A stretch of DNA of 44,058 nucleotides, taken from NCBI GenBank assembly GCA_020161335.1, contig JAIUOJ010000011.1:1-44058 (forward strand), read 5' to 3'. Made by a program: the position numbers and the translations under genes. Below are positions 25,899-36,075 of the stretch, piece after piece (the stretch's first letter is position 1; each line of letters opens with the position of its first letter). The stretch is from Pseudomonadota bacterium. GTDB lineage: Bacteria > Pseudomonadota > Gammaproteobacteria > Xanthomonadales > Xanthomonadaceae. The notes beneath the pieces are model-generated. The model saw only the letters and a program-made list of their open reading frames with translations. It was not told where the DNA came from and ran no database searches.

Positions 25899-26747
25899 TT
25901 ACTTGCGGTCGGGCTTCACGAACCGCAGGGTCATGCGGTCGCTTTCGCCGATCGCACGGTACTTCGCCGCATCCTCGGGATCATGGTTGTTGCCCGGCGG
26001 CAGCGTCCACACGCCGTTGGGATGGTCCTTGGTGTCCTTCGGGTTGGCGTTGACCTCGCTCTTGCCGTCGAGCACGAAGCCCGCGGCCTGCGCCATCGCG
26101 ATCACCTGCGCCTCGCCGACGTAGCCGGACTTGTCCTCGGCCGGGACGTCGGTCCTGGCGCGATGCTCGACCACGCCCAGCACGCCACCGGGCTTGAGCA
26201 CGTCGAAGAAGCCCTTGAACATGCCTTCGGCCTGGCCGCTGCCGCGCCAGTTGTGCACGTTGCGGAAGGTCAGCACCAGGTCGGCCGAGCCCGGCGTGCC
26301 GAACACCGGCGCCGCGGGATCGTAGGCCGCGACCACGGCCCGGTCGAACTGCGCCGGCGCGTCGGCGAACTTCTTCGCGAGGTTGTCCTTCTGCCGCTGC
26401 TGGTAGTCGCGGCCACGGCCTTCGGGCAAGGCGGCCGGATCGACGATCGCGGCGACATAGGTGCCGCTTTCGCGCAGGTAGGGCGCGAGGATCTCCGCGT
26501 ACCAGCCGCCGCCCGGGGTGATCTCGACCACGGTCTGGCCCGGCTGCAGGCCGAAGAACGCCAGCGTTTCCGCCGGATGGCGATAGGCATCGCGGGCGAC
26601 GGACTCCGGCGTGCGCCAGTCGCCGGCCACGGCGGCCTTCAGCGCCGCCGACGGTTCGGTGGCGGTGGTCGGTGCCGCCTCGGGCGAGGCCGCGATCGCG
26701 AGCGGTGCCAGCGCCAGCAGCGAGCAGGCAAGCAGGAGGTTGCGCAT
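25899..26747 (-). CDS. Predicted exported SAM-dependent methyltransferase (COG4798-like)
   Basis: A 282-residue protein with an N-terminal signal peptide (MRNLLLACSLLALAPLAIAA, cleavage after about residue 20), then a class I methyltransferase fold. Motif I is VVEITPGGGWYAEILAPYL. FRNVHNWRGSGQAEGMFKGF and LKPGGVLGVVEHRA are diagnostic of this family. The ending WTLPPGNNHDPEDAAKYRAI ... DRMTLRFVKP is also typical. A secreted methyltransferase is odd because SAM is not expected in the periplasm; this is a feature of the family, not a one-off error here. ATG 26747 is chosen as the start of the signal peptide. It is co-directional with icd, 46 bases downstream. Confidence 0.88.
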   Translation of the reverse strand: MRNLLLACSLLALAPLAIAASPEAAPTTATEPSAALKAAVAGDWRTPESVARDAYRHPAETLAFFGLQPGQTVVEITPGGGWYAEILAPYLRESGTYVAAIVDPAALPEGRGRDYQQRQKDNLAKKFADAPAQFDRAVVAAYDPAAPVFGTPGSADLVLTFRNVHNWRGSGQAEGMFKGFFDVLKPGGVLGVVEHRARTDVPAEDKSGYVGEAQVIAMAQAAGFVLDGKSEVNANPKDTKDHPNGVWTLPPGNNHDPEDAAKYRAIGESDRMTLRFVKPDRK

Positions 26748-26793
26748 GGGGTCTGTCCTCGGGTCGGTGTGCGCGCAGCGTGCCACAGCCGCG

Positions 26794-29031
<2,238 letters not shown>

Positions 29032-29173
29032 GCGGGGTTCCGTGTCGGGAGCTGCGCATCCCGCGGGGCGACCTTCGCCACGCGCGCGCAGGGAACGCGC
29101 ATTGTCGCGCGTTGCGCGGTCGCGGGCAAAAAACGCGCTGCGGCGCATCCGGGCCATGTACCGCCGAACCGGC

Positions 29174-29202
29174 AAAAAAAGAGGCGCGACTCGCGTCGCG
29201 CC
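29174..29202 (-). terminator. Rho-independent terminator of the 29281-29751 lipoprotein
   Basis: On the minus strand an eight-base-pair stem GGCGCGAC/GTCGCGCC (29202-29195 with 29190-29183, loop GCGA) is followed by TC and seven T residues. It separates the lipoprotein from icd. Confidence 0.88.
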
Positions 29203-29244
29203 TTGCTTGCCCACCATGGGGTGGAGAGAGAAACGTGGCCCGGG

Positions 29245-29272
29245 CCACGCCCGCCCTGGCAGGCGGGCGTGG
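29245..29272. repeat. Perfect eleven-base-pair hairpin downstream of the lipoprotein
   Basis: CCACGCCCGCC (29245-29255) and GGCGGGCGTGG (29262-29272) flank CTGGCA, just past the lipoprotein stop. It has no T tract and may protect the mRNA 3' end or act with the true terminator at 29174. Confidence 0.6.
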
Positions 29273-29280
29273 CGGGCGGC

Positions 29281-29751
29281 TTACTTGACTTCGAAGTCGG
29301 TGGTGTTGACCACCGCGCCGTCGGCCGAAACCTCGAGCTTGTACTTGCCCACCGGCCAGCCGTCCGGCTTGCTGATGCGGAACTCGGTGACCTGCGGGCC
29401 GGCCGGGATGTCACGGGTCTCCTCGCTGACGGTCTGGTTGCTGTCGACGTGCGACCACTTCGCGGTCAGCTTGCCGGCGGCGCCGTCGGTGGCGATCGAG
29501 GCGTGGATCGTGTCGCCCTTGGCGAACGCGGTCATCGGCATGGCGATGCTGTTGTCGGCACCGATGGCGTTGCCGAGCGCGACCGAACCGACCGCGAACG
29601 GCGCGACGGCCGGCGCAGGCGGCAGCGGCGCCGGTTCAACGGCCGCCGGCGGCGGGGCGACGACGGGCTCTTCCTTCTTCTTGCAGCCGATCAGGGCGAC
29701 GCTGCCGATCGCGGCGACGAGCAGGGCCTGGGACAAACGGGTGGTGTTCAT
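29281..29751 (-). CDS. Lipoprotein of unknown function
   Basis: A 156-residue lipoprotein with lipobox LIGC (Cys23) followed by KKKEEP, a basic/acidic stretch, then a Pro/Ala linker to about residue 60. The mature domain (IGADNSIAMPMTAFAKGDTI ... KSDGWPVGKYKLEVSADG-like finish) looks like an all-beta Ig-like fold; the WPVGKYKLEV ending recurs in exported beta-sandwich proteins. I cannot name the family. ATG 29751 has AAGGAAC as Shine-Dalgarno. It precedes a strong terminator and follows the LysM gene. Confidence 0.78.
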   Translation of the reverse strand: MNTTRLSQALLVAAIGSVALIGCKKKEEPVVAPPPAAVEPAPLPPAPAVAPFAVGSVALGNAIGADNSIAMPMTAFAKGDTIHASIATDGAAGKLTAKWSHVDSNQTVSEETRDIPAGPQVTEFRISKPDGWPVGKYKLEVSADGAVVNTTDFEVK

Positions 29752-29800
29752 CTGGAGTTCCTTCTGGAATTTGGCTTGGCAATGAGGTGGGCGTGACGGA

Positions 29801-30172
29801 TCAGGCGGCCGGTTCGTCGGGCGTGCCGTCGCCATCGGTGTCGATGGCCGGCAGCGTGATCACCTGGCCGGGGAAGATCCGGTCGGGGTTGTCGATCTCC
29901 GCGCTGTTGGCTTCATGGATCTGCCGCCAGTACTTGGCCTTGCCATAGAAGCGCTGCGCGATCGCCGAGAGCGTGTCGCCCTTCTCGATCGTGTAGGTGC
30001 GCGCGCCCGTGCCGCCGCCGCCTCCGCTGCCGCCGGCGACGGTATCCGAGCCGCTCACCACGTTGGAGAAGTCCGGCTTGGCGCCGGCCAGCCCGCCGCT
30101 GCCGCCACCGGCGGGTGCCGTGTCGGAGCTGCTCTGCACATTCGAAAAATCCGGTTTCTTGTCGTTGCTCAT
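29801..30172 (-). CDS. LysM domain protein without signal peptide
   Basis: A 123-residue protein. The N-terminal half contains two copies of KPDFSNV (residues 6 and 33) separated by Gly/Ser-rich linkers. A LysM domain follows (about residues 57-107: YTIEKGDTLSAIAQRFYGKA ... PGQVITLP), with a C-terminal DTDGDGTPDE acidic tail resembling a calcium-binding loop. LysM domains bind peptidoglycan, but no signal peptide is seen; E. coli YgaU/Kbp is a similar small cytoplasmic-start LysM protein (family knowledge). ATG 30172 has GGAGGAG at good spacing. Confidence 0.85.
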   Translation of the reverse strand: MSNDKKPDFSNVQSSSDTAPAGGGSGGLAGAKPDFSNVVSGSDTVAGGSGGGGGTGARTYTIEKGDTLSAIAQRFYGKAKYWRQIHEANSAEIDNPDRIFPGQVITLPAIDTDGDGTPDEPAA

Positions 30173-30214
30173 GTGGGGCACTCCTCCCCGGTGTTTGGTG
30201 CGCGGCGAAAAAGT

Positions 30215-30224
30215 GACACGTGTC
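30215..30224. promoter_or_regulatory. Perfect palindrome upstream of the LysM gene
   Basis: GACACGTGTC is a perfect ten-base palindrome in the 100-base gap between queF and the LysM gene, about 43 bases before the LysM start. It could be a regulator site; no other copy was noticed in the window. Confidence 0.3.
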
Positions 30225-30273
30225 GCGTTAAGAAAGCATTGCGGCCGCATGAGGGCCGCCGGCGGGGTTCAGG

Positions 30274-31083
30274 TCACTGCCGCAGGTCGCGCCCGGCCGG
30301 TGGCGGCGAGCGTCCGGGGGTTGCCCGCCAGGGATTGATGTCGAGCCCGCCGCGGCGGGTGTAGCGCGCCTCCACCGACAGCGTGTCCGGGCGGCAACGC
30401 GCCAGCACGTCGACGAAGATGCGTTCGACGCACTGCTCGTGGAACTCGGCATGGTCACGGAACGACACCAGGTAGCGCAGCAGCGCGGCGCGATCGAGGC
30501 GCGGGCCGCGGTAGGCGATGCGCACGGTGGCCCAGTCGGGCTGGCCGGTGACCGGGCAGTTGGATTTCAGCAGGTCCGAGCGCAGCGTTTCCTCCACGAG
30601 GTCGCCGCCGTCCGCGGCCAGCAGCGCGGCATCGGGCGGGCCGTAGCGCTCGATGGCGACGTCGAGCGCGTCGATCGGCTCGGCGGCGGCGTCGTCGAAC
30701 GCGGGCAGGCCGAAGTCGACGGCGACCTCGCCGCCTGCGGCCTGTGACAGGTCGCGGGCGATGCGCGTGCGCACGTCGCCGGCCTCGTCGAAGCGCGTGG
30801 CGTTGAACGCGTTGAGGTAGAGCTTGAGCGACTTCGACTCGACCAGGTGCGGCGTCGTCGCCGGCACCGTGATCGTCGCCGTCGCCACCCGCGGCTTGCC
30901 GCGCGCGTCCAGCCACGACAGCTCGTAGGCGTGCCAGCGGTCGTGCCCGGCGAAAGGCAGGTCCGCGCCGAGCCCGAGTTCGGCGCGCGCCGCCGCCCGC
31001 GGGATCGGGAACAGCAGCGAGGCGTCGTAGTGGCGCGGGTAGGCGACCTCTCGGCCGAGCGGGGACTGTTCGGGGTGCACCAT
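30274..31083 (-). CDS. queF: NADPH-dependent 7-cyano-7-deazaguanine reductase QueF
   Basis: A 269-residue enzyme that reduces preQ0 to preQ1 in queuosine synthesis. It is the long, bifunctional-fold class. The family motif [13 protein letters not shown] binds NADPH, and [11 protein letters not shown] holds the catalytic Cys. The C-terminal [17 protein letters not shown] and [13 protein letters not shown] are conserved. A TAGAAT -10 box lies six bases before the ATG, predicting a leaderless mRNA. No preQ1 riboswitch was seen. Confidence 0.96.
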   Translation of the reverse strand: MVHPEQSPLGREVAYPRHYDASLLFPIPRAAARAELGLGADLPFAGHDRWHAYELSWLDARGKPRVATATITVPATTPHLVESKSLKLYLNAFNATRFDEAGDVRTRIARDLSQAAGGEVAVDFGLPAFDDAAAEPIDALDVAIERYGPPDAALLAADGGDLVEETLRSDLLKSNCPVTGQPDWATVRIAYRGPRLDRAALLRYLVSFRDHAEFHEQCVERIFVDVLARCRPDTLSVEARYTRRGGLDINPWRATPGRSPPPAGRDLRQ

Positions 31084-31089
31084 GGCGCT

Positions 31090-31095
31090 ATTCTA
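31090..31095 (-). promoter_or_regulatory. -10 box of queF (leaderless)
   Basis: TAGAAT on the minus strand with six bases before ATG 31083. The same spacing as at tatD suggests a shared leaderless promoter design. Confidence 0.5.
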
Positions 31096-31145
31096 GTCGT
31101 CGCCATGGAACGAACCGGGCCGAAGCCCCGCGAAAGGAACCGACG

Positions 31146-31658
31146 ATGCGCCAGATGCCCCTCCTGCTGTGTGTTGTGCTGACGGCCGTCGGCTGCTCGG
31201 CAAGTCCGCCGGGTCCGCCGCCGCCACCGCCCGCCGCACCGGCCGATGCCGATGCCGATGCCGCTGCCGCCGCACCGTCGCCGGCGACCACGCCCGCGGC
31301 CGCTGCCGCGACGCCCGACGTCGTGCGCCCCGCCGCCGACGGCAGCGCGACGCTGCAGGTCGGACAGGTGCTCGAGATCGCGCTGGAAGGCAACGCCAGC
31401 ACCGGCTACGGCTGGGAGATCGTGGAGGACGGCGCGCCGATGCTGCAGCGGGCCACGTTGCCGCCGCCGGCGCCCGCACCGCCGGGGGACAAGGCCGGCC
31501 CGCGCCTGGTCGGCAGCCCGAGCGTGTCGCGCTGGCACTTCCAGGCCACGACGCCGGGCGAGGCCCGCCTGCGCCTGGTCTATCGCCGTGCCTGGGAGAA
31601 GGACGTCGCGCCCGCGCGCGAAGCCGCGTTCAAGGTCGTGGTGCAGCCCGCCGGCTGA
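31146..31658 (+). CDS. Lipoprotein with chagasin-like (I42) protease-inhibitor domain
   Basis: A 170-residue lipoprotein with lipobox AVGC (Cys17), a long Pro/Ala/Asp linker to about residue 65, then a domain of inhibitor family I42. The three inhibitory loops of chagasin are recognisable: GNASTGYGWE (NPTTGY-like), VGSPSVSRWHFQATTPGEA, and RRAWE (RPW-like). Chagasin inhibits papain-like cysteine peptidases (established); the bacterial targets are mostly unknown. It is divergent from queF. Confidence 0.85.
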   Translation: MRQMPLLLCVVLTAVGCSASPPGPPPPPPAAPADADADAAAAAPSPATTPAAAAATPDVVRPAADGSATLQVGQVLEIALEGNASTGYGWEIVEDGAPMLQRATLPPPAPAPPGDKAGPRLVGSPSVSRWHFQATTPGEARLRLVYRRAWEKDVAPAREAAFKVVVQPAG

Positions 31659-31670
31659 GCGGCACCCGCG

Positions 31671-32102
31671 TCAGGGGAACGGATAGGCGTCGAACAGCGC
31701 GTCTTCGGACGCGAGGAACGTCAGGGCGATGTCCTCCATCTCGGCGAGCGTCCGCGGCGGGAGACGGATGACCGATTCGACGCGGTCGCCACGATGGACA
31801 TACATCGCCGACAGCCCGTGTTGCGGATCGAGACTGCCGCCCACCTCCAGCCACACGCCCGGACGCGGGACGATGAAGACCTGGCAGAAATCGGCGTCCC
31901 AGTCCACGCTGCGGATCGCGGCGAGCACGGTGTCGGCATCGACCGTCTCCGAAAAGGACTCGAACGCCGCGCTCGTGCCGTGCAGCAGGTGTATCCCGGC
32001 ACGGGTCTCCATCGGATCCGGTTCCCGCGCGTTTCCCGTGTCGTCCCCGGGCAGCAATGGCCCGAGCGCGGCGCGCAGCAACCGTTCGAACAGGCCGGGC
32101 AC
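31671..32102 (-). CDS. Unknown protein, SMI1/immunity-like in style
   Basis: A 143-residue protein if started at GTG 32102, or 113 residues from ATG 32012. The core reads DADTVLAAIRSVDWDADFCQ, VWLEVGGSLDPQHGLSAMYV, VIRLPPRTLAEMEDIALTFL. An alternation of a short helix, WLEVGGS and a final helix with EM is seen in small immunity-like proteins of contact-dependent systems (impression only; no family named). It lies nine bases after the first M20 peptidase stop and is probably co-transcribed with it. Confidence 0.65.
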   Translation of the reverse strand: MPGLFERLLRAALGPLLPGDDTGNAREPDPMETRAGIHLLHGTSAAFESFSETVDADTVLAAIRSVDWDADFCQVFIVPRPGVWLEVGGSLDPQHGLSAMYVHRGDRVESVIRLPPRTLAEMEDIALTFLASEDALFDAYPFP

Positions 32103-32110
32103 GCCCGGGG

Positions 32111-33427
32111 TTATCCCTGCGCGTCGTGCAGGTAGTCCAGCGCCACCTGCAGCATCGCGCGGAAGCCGACGTCGAGCGCGCCTTCGTCGAGGTAGAACTC
32201 GGGCGAGTGGTTGCTGGCGGCGGTCGCCGGGTCCTTGCCCTTCGGGGTCGCGCCGACGAAGAAGTACAGCCCGGGTACTTCGCGCGCGAGGAACGAGAAG
32301 TCCTCGGCGCCGGTGATCAGGCCGGGATCGATGACGTTGCCGGCGCCCACCGCCTTCTGCAGGCTGGGCATCATCCGCGCGGTGAGCGCGGGGTCGTTGG
32401 CGGTGACCGGGTAGTTGTGGTCTTCGGGAATGCGCGCCTCGATGGTTGCGCCGTGCGCCGCCGCGACGTGGGTCGCGACGTTGCGCAGGTCGGCGAAGAT
32501 GTCCTCGCGCATGCCGGTGTCGAAGGTGCGGATGGTGCCGATCAGTTCGACCTGGTCGGGAATGATGTTGTGGCGGATGCCGCCCTTGACCGCGCCGAAG
32601 GTGACCACCGCCGGCAGCTTGGTGATGTCGGTGCGGCGGCTGACGATGGTCTGCGCGGTGGACACCAGGTCGGCGGCGGCGACGATCGGGTCGACCCCGT
32701 TCCACGGCCGCGAGCCGTGCGTCTGCCGGCCCTTGACCGTGATCGCGAACTCGTCGGACGCGGCCATCAGCGGGCCGGGGCGCACCGCGATCGTGCCAAC
32801 GTTGGCCGACGAACTGACGTGCAGGCCGAACACGGCATCGGGCTTGAAGTCCTTGAACAGACCCTGCGCCAGCATCTCCTCGGCGCCGCCCACCTCGCCC
32901 TCCGGCGCGCCTTCCTCGGCGGGCTGGAAGATGAAAAGCACTTCGCCGGGCAGCTCGTCGCGCATCGCCACCAGCGCTTCGGCCACGCCCATCAGGATCG
33001 CCACGTGCGCGTCATGGCCGCAGGCGTGCATCACGCCGACGGTCTCGCCGCGGAAGGTGGCGGTGGCCTTCGAGGCGAACGGCACGTCGACGCGCTCGGT
33101 CACCGGCAGCGCGTCCATGTCGGCGCGCAGCGCGATGCGCGGGCCGGGCTTGCCGCCCTTGAGCACGGCGGTGACGCCGGTGGTGGCGATGCCGGTCTTC
33201 GGTTCCAGGCCGAGCTTGCGCAGGTGGTCGGCGACCAGCGCGGCGGTGCGCGTCTCGCGGTTGCCCAGCTCCGGATGCTGGTGGATGTCGCGGCGCCATT
33301 CCACGACCTGGCCCTGCAGCCGCTGCGCGGCGCCGGCGACATCGGCGCGCCGGGCGTCCTGGGCGTGGGCGGGCAGGACGACACCGAGCGCAACGACAAG
33401 CGGGAGCAGGCGGGCATGGCGGGACAT
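32111..33427 (-). CDS. Exported M20-family metallopeptidase / amidohydrolase (copy A)
   Basis: A 438-residue secreted zinc hydrolase. The signal peptide ends AHAQ near residue 23. Metal-binding motifs of the M20D branch are ADMDALP, MHACGHDAHVA, QPAEEG and EDFSF. GLHV and the lid domain with KGRQTHGSRPWNGVDPI complete the fold. Relatives include hippurate and N-acyl-amino-acid amidohydrolases; the substrate is unknown. It is a paralogue of the gene at 34040-35353. Confidence 0.93.
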   Translation of the reverse strand: MSRHARLLPLVVALGVVLPAHAQDARRADVAGAAQRLQGQVVEWRRDIHQHPELGNRETRTAALVADHLRKLGLEPKTGIATTGVTAVLKGGKPGPRIALRADMDALPVTERVDVPFASKATATFRGETVGVMHACGHDAHVAILMGVAEALVAMRDELPGEVLFIFQPAEEGAPEGEVGGAEEMLAQGLFKDFKPDAVFGLHVSSSANVGTIAVRPGPLMAASDEFAITVKGRQTHGSRPWNGVDPIVAAADLVSTAQTIVSRRTDITKLPAVVTFGAVKGGIRHNIIPDQVELIGTIRTFDTGMREDIFADLRNVATHVAAAHGATIEARIPEDHNYPVTANDPALTARMMPSLQKAVGAGNVIDPGLITGAEDFSFLAREVPGLYFFVGATPKGKDPATAASNHSPEFYLDEGALDVGFRAMLQVALDYLHDAQG

Positions 33428-33447
33428 GGCGGACTCCGGTCAGGGAT

Positions 33448-33463
33448 GTCCGGATGGTAGCGC
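33448..33463 (-). promoter_or_regulatory. Upstream element of M20 copy A
   Basis: A 16-base block, GTCCGGATGGTAGCGC on the plus strand, contains TACCAT on the minus strand 26 bases before the start codon. The same 16 bases stand upstream of copy B (35375-35390). A shared promoter -10 region is likely. Confidence 0.45.
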
Positions 33464-33476
33464 GACGGCCGGCGCT

Positions 33477-33995
33477 TCAGCGGCCGCGTTCCCCCGGTGG
33501 CCGCGGCCGCGGCATGCGCAGCAGGTGCGGACGGAAGTTGATCACGCTGCCGGTCAGCGCATCGCTCACGACGAACGCGATCGGCAGGCCGGGTTCGACG
33601 TCGCGCACCACGCTCGCCTCGAAGCCGCGCGCGCGCAGGAATCCCGCCGCCGCCTCGGCGGCTGCCACGGGATCGCGCGCGACCAGGCCGATGCAGGCAT
33701 GCGCGCCGCCGAGCCGCGCGACGATGTCCGGCGACGAGCAATTGATGATGGTGCCGTCCCACAGGATCGAACGCAGCACGCCCGGGCCGTCGGCGCGGAA
33801 ACGTTCGTGCAGGCCATGGCGCGCCAGCAGTTCGACCACCGCGCCCTTCGCGTCCGCCGATGCGGCGGAGAAGATCCGCGAGCCCGGGTCGGGGAACGGC
33901 AGCGGATTGCGCCGGCGCGCCACCTGCACGGCCCAGGCGATGGCGGCGAGCCAGGACAGCCCGATGGCCAGCAGCAGCCAGGTGGGTACGAACAT
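33477..33995 (-). CDS. Membrane-anchored protein of unknown function
   Basis: A 172-residue protein between the two M20 peptidase genes, same strand. One N-terminal transmembrane helix (about residues 4-24, TWLLLAIGLSWLAAIAWAV) is followed by basic RRR, then a folded domain rich in Ala/Val/Arg (AVVELLARHGLHERFRADGP, IINCSSPDIVARLGGAH, FVVSDALTGSVINFRP). I do not recognise a family. ATG 33995 has GGGGAG upstream. Confidence 0.7.
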   Translation of the reverse strand: MFVPTWLLLAIGLSWLAAIAWAVQVARRRNPLPFPDPGSRIFSAASADAKGAVVELLARHGLHERFRADGPGVLRSILWDGTIINCSSPDIVARLGGAHACIGLVARDPVAAAEAAAGFLRARGFEASVVRDVEPGLPIAFVVSDALTGSVINFRPHLLRMPRPRPPGERGR

Positions 33996-34039
33996 GCGGT
34001 GGCTCCCCGGGGCAAACCCCCATCGGGCACAACGTCGAA

Positions 34040-35353
34040 TCAGCGCGCGGGCGGACCGCCCAGGAAGTCCACCGTCGCCTGCAGCAGCGCGCGCAGGCCG
34101 AGGTCGAGCGCGGACTCGTCCGGTGCGTACAGCGGCGAGTGGTTCATCGGCGCCTGGTCCAGCGGCACGTCGGGTGGCGTGGTGCCGACGAAGAAGTAGA
34201 AGCCCGGCGCGACGTTGGCGAACTGCGAGAAGTCCTCGGCGATGGTGTAGCGCGGGACCTCGACCACGTTGCCGGCGCCGGCCACGCGCTCCAGCGACGG
34301 GCGCAGGCGCGCGGTGAGCGCGGGGTCGTTGACGGTCACCGGGGCGTTCATCGCGACCACGAGCCTGGCGCTGGCGCCGCTGGCGGCGGCGAAGTGCTCG
34401 GCGGTATTGCGGAAGCGGTCGATCACGTCCTGGCGCACGTCCATGTCGAAGGTGCGCAGGGTGCCGACCATCGTCGCCTGGTCGGGGATGATGTTGAAGC
34501 GCGTGCCCGACTGGATCTGTCCCGCGGTCAACACCACCGGGTGCGCGGTGATGTCGACCTGGCGCGCGATGATCGCCTGGGAACCCAACAGCACCTGCGC
34601 GGCGACGGTGATCGGATCCACGCCCGCCCAGGGTTGCGAGCCGTGGGTCTGCTTGCCGGCGATCTCGAGCGTCCATTCGTCGGCGCTGGCCATGAACGGC
34701 CCGGCGCGCACGCCGAGCTGGCCGGCGTGCAGGCGCGACCACACGTGCAGGCCGAGCACGGCGTCGGGCTTGAAGCCGTCGAACACGCCTTCGTCCAGCA
34801 TGCTCTTGGCGCCGGCGACCTCGCCCGCCACCGGCGGGCCTTCCTCGGCCGGCTGGAACACGAACATCACCTCGCCCGGCAGGGTGTCGCGCATCGCCGC
34901 CAGCGCCTCGGCCACGCCCATCAGGATCGCCACGTGCAGGTCATGGCCGCATGCGTGCATCACGCCCACCGGCTGGCCGCGGTATTCGCTCTTGACCGTG
35001 GAGGCGAACGGCAGGCCGGTGGCTTCGGTCACCGGCAGCGCGTCCATGTCGGCGCGCAGCGCGATGCGCGGGCCGGGCTTGCCGCCCTTGAGCACGGCGG
35101 TGACGCCGGTGCCACCGAGGCCGGTGCGCGGTTCGAGCCCCAGCGCGCGCAGGTGGTCGGCCACGACCCGCGCGGTACGGGTTTCGTGGTTGCCCAGTTC
35201 CGGGTGCCGGTGCAGGTCGCGGCGCCACTCCACCACCCGCGCGCCGAGCCCCGCCGGCAGCGGCGCCGGGTCGGCGGCGGTCGCGTCGGCGGCGAGCGTG
35301 GCCAGCAGCAGGAGCGCGACGGCGGGCAGGCGTGCGCGGGGAGAGGGCGACAT
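34040..35353 (-). CDS. Exported M20-family metallopeptidase / amidohydrolase (copy B)
   Basis: A 437-residue paralogue of copy A with the same motifs: ADMDALP, MHACGHDLHVA, QPAEEGPP, GLHVWSR, KQTHGSQPWAGVDPI and EDFSQF. The signal peptide ends near residue 27 (TAADPAP). Long stretches around the metal site, e.g. GVTAVLKGGKPGPRIALRAD, are identical to copy A, so the pair arose by tandem duplication. ATG 35353 is chosen because the signal peptide starts there. Confidence 0.93.
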   Translation of the reverse strand: MSPSPRARLPAVALLLLATLAADATAADPAPLPAGLGARVVEWRRDLHRHPELGNHETRTARVVADHLRALGLEPRTGLGGTGVTAVLKGGKPGPRIALRADMDALPVTEATGLPFASTVKSEYRGQPVGVMHACGHDLHVAILMGVAEALAAMRDTLPGEVMFVFQPAEEGPPVAGEVAGAKSMLDEGVFDGFKPDAVLGLHVWSRLHAGQLGVRAGPFMASADEWTLEIAGKQTHGSQPWAGVDPITVAAQVLLGSQAIIARQVDITAHPVVLTAGQIQSGTRFNIIPDQATMVGTLRTFDMDVRQDVIDRFRNTAEHFAAASGASARLVVAMNAPVTVNDPALTARLRPSLERVAGAGNVVEVPRYTIAEDFSQFANVAPGFYFFVGTTPPDVPLDQAPMNHSPLYAPDESALDLGLRALLQATVDFLGGPPAR

Positions 35354-35374
35354 GGCGGGGCCGGGCGTGGGGAC

Positions 35375-35390
35375 GTCCGGATGGTAGCGC
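35375..35390 (-). promoter_or_regulatory. Upstream element of M20 copy B
   Basis: Identical 16-base block to 33448-33463, with TACCAT on the minus strand 27 bases before the start. It was probably carried along in the tandem duplication. Confidence 0.45.
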
Positions 35391-35530
35391 AGGCTCCGCG
35401 GCCGGCCATGGCGCCCATCCGCCGGGCGGTGGCCGGATCGGGCGCGGAATGTCGACTGCACCGGGTGACGGGAGCCGAGTGCACGACTCCCGGGCGCGGC
35501 GCTGCGGTCCCGGTGGCGCCGCGCCGCAGG

Positions 35531-35563
35531 CTAACTGCAGGGCTATCCCCGCCCTGCAGCTAG
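35531..35563. repeat. Near-perfect hairpin with CTGCAGGGC arms
   Basis: CTGCAGGGC (35535-35543) and GCCCTGCAG (35551-35559) flank TATCCCC. Pairing extends outward over CTA/TAG with one mismatch. There is no T tract. It is a possible regulatory RNA structure or DNA site upstream of the small gene at 35762. Confidence 0.55.
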
Positions 35564-35761
35564 AAGGGCGCCCCTCTTCCCAAGCCGGGGGGCGTTCCTC
35601 GCCATGCCATGGACGGGCAAGGCCACGCGATGGACTGGCGTGGTCGCATCAGGGAAGACGTCGCGGCGGCCGTAGCCGGGAGGCACGGTGGGGGGGCGGG
35701 TGCAACGCCCGCCTCCCCGGTTTCGCGCGGCGGCCCCTCCTCCCACCCGACCCGACCCTCC

Positions 35762-36055
35762 ATGATCCTGTTCTGCTGGCGCGACGGCGCCGTCGCCACC
35801 GCCGAGGTGCTGCCACGCGGCGCGATCGAACTCGCCCGTGGCGGCGAACAGCCGGTGCGCGCGCTGCTGGCGGAGCTTCGCGCCGTCGCCGCCGACCCGC
35901 GCCATCCCTGCCTGTGCGCGCTGGCGCAGGAACCCGACGACGAACGCGCGCGCCAGTGGTTGCGGGCATGGATGTGGCAGTACGCGTCGATCCGGCCGGC
36001 AGGGCCGCTCGCGTTCAACCACGTCCTCGACCTGCGCTTCGTCGGTGCCGACTGA
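35762..36055 (+). CDS. Small protein of unknown function
   Basis: A 97-residue protein beginning MILFCWRDGAVATAEVLPRG and ending NHVLDLRFVGAD. There is no signal peptide or membrane helix. It is Arg/Ala/Trp-rich with a helical middle (LLAELRAVAADPRHPCLCAL). No Shine-Dalgarno is visible; the start is set by the first in-frame ATG. Convergent with the MscS gene, 20 bases apart. Coding status is likely but not certain. Confidence 0.6.
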   Translation: MILFCWRDGAVATAEVLPRGAIELARGGEQPVRALLAELRAVAADPRHPCLCALAQEPDDERARQWLRAWMWQYASIRPAGPLAFNHVLDLRFVGAD

Positions 36056-36075
36056 GCGCCGCGCGCCAACGGGCC

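Larger units (their letters stand above)
35354..35761. other. Non-coding gap between M20 copy B and a small unknown gene
   Basis: This 408-base gap has no credible gene. It holds the copy-B upstream element at 35375-35390, a short CGGGAG...CTCCCG inverted repeat around 35469-35500, and the strong hairpin at 35531-35563. The rest is GC-rich with GGCG/CCGC words. Confidence 0.5.

Noticed and set aside
30173..31145. preQ1 riboswitch near queF
   Set aside because: The queF start codon is six bases from a -10 box, leaving no leader for a riboswitch.
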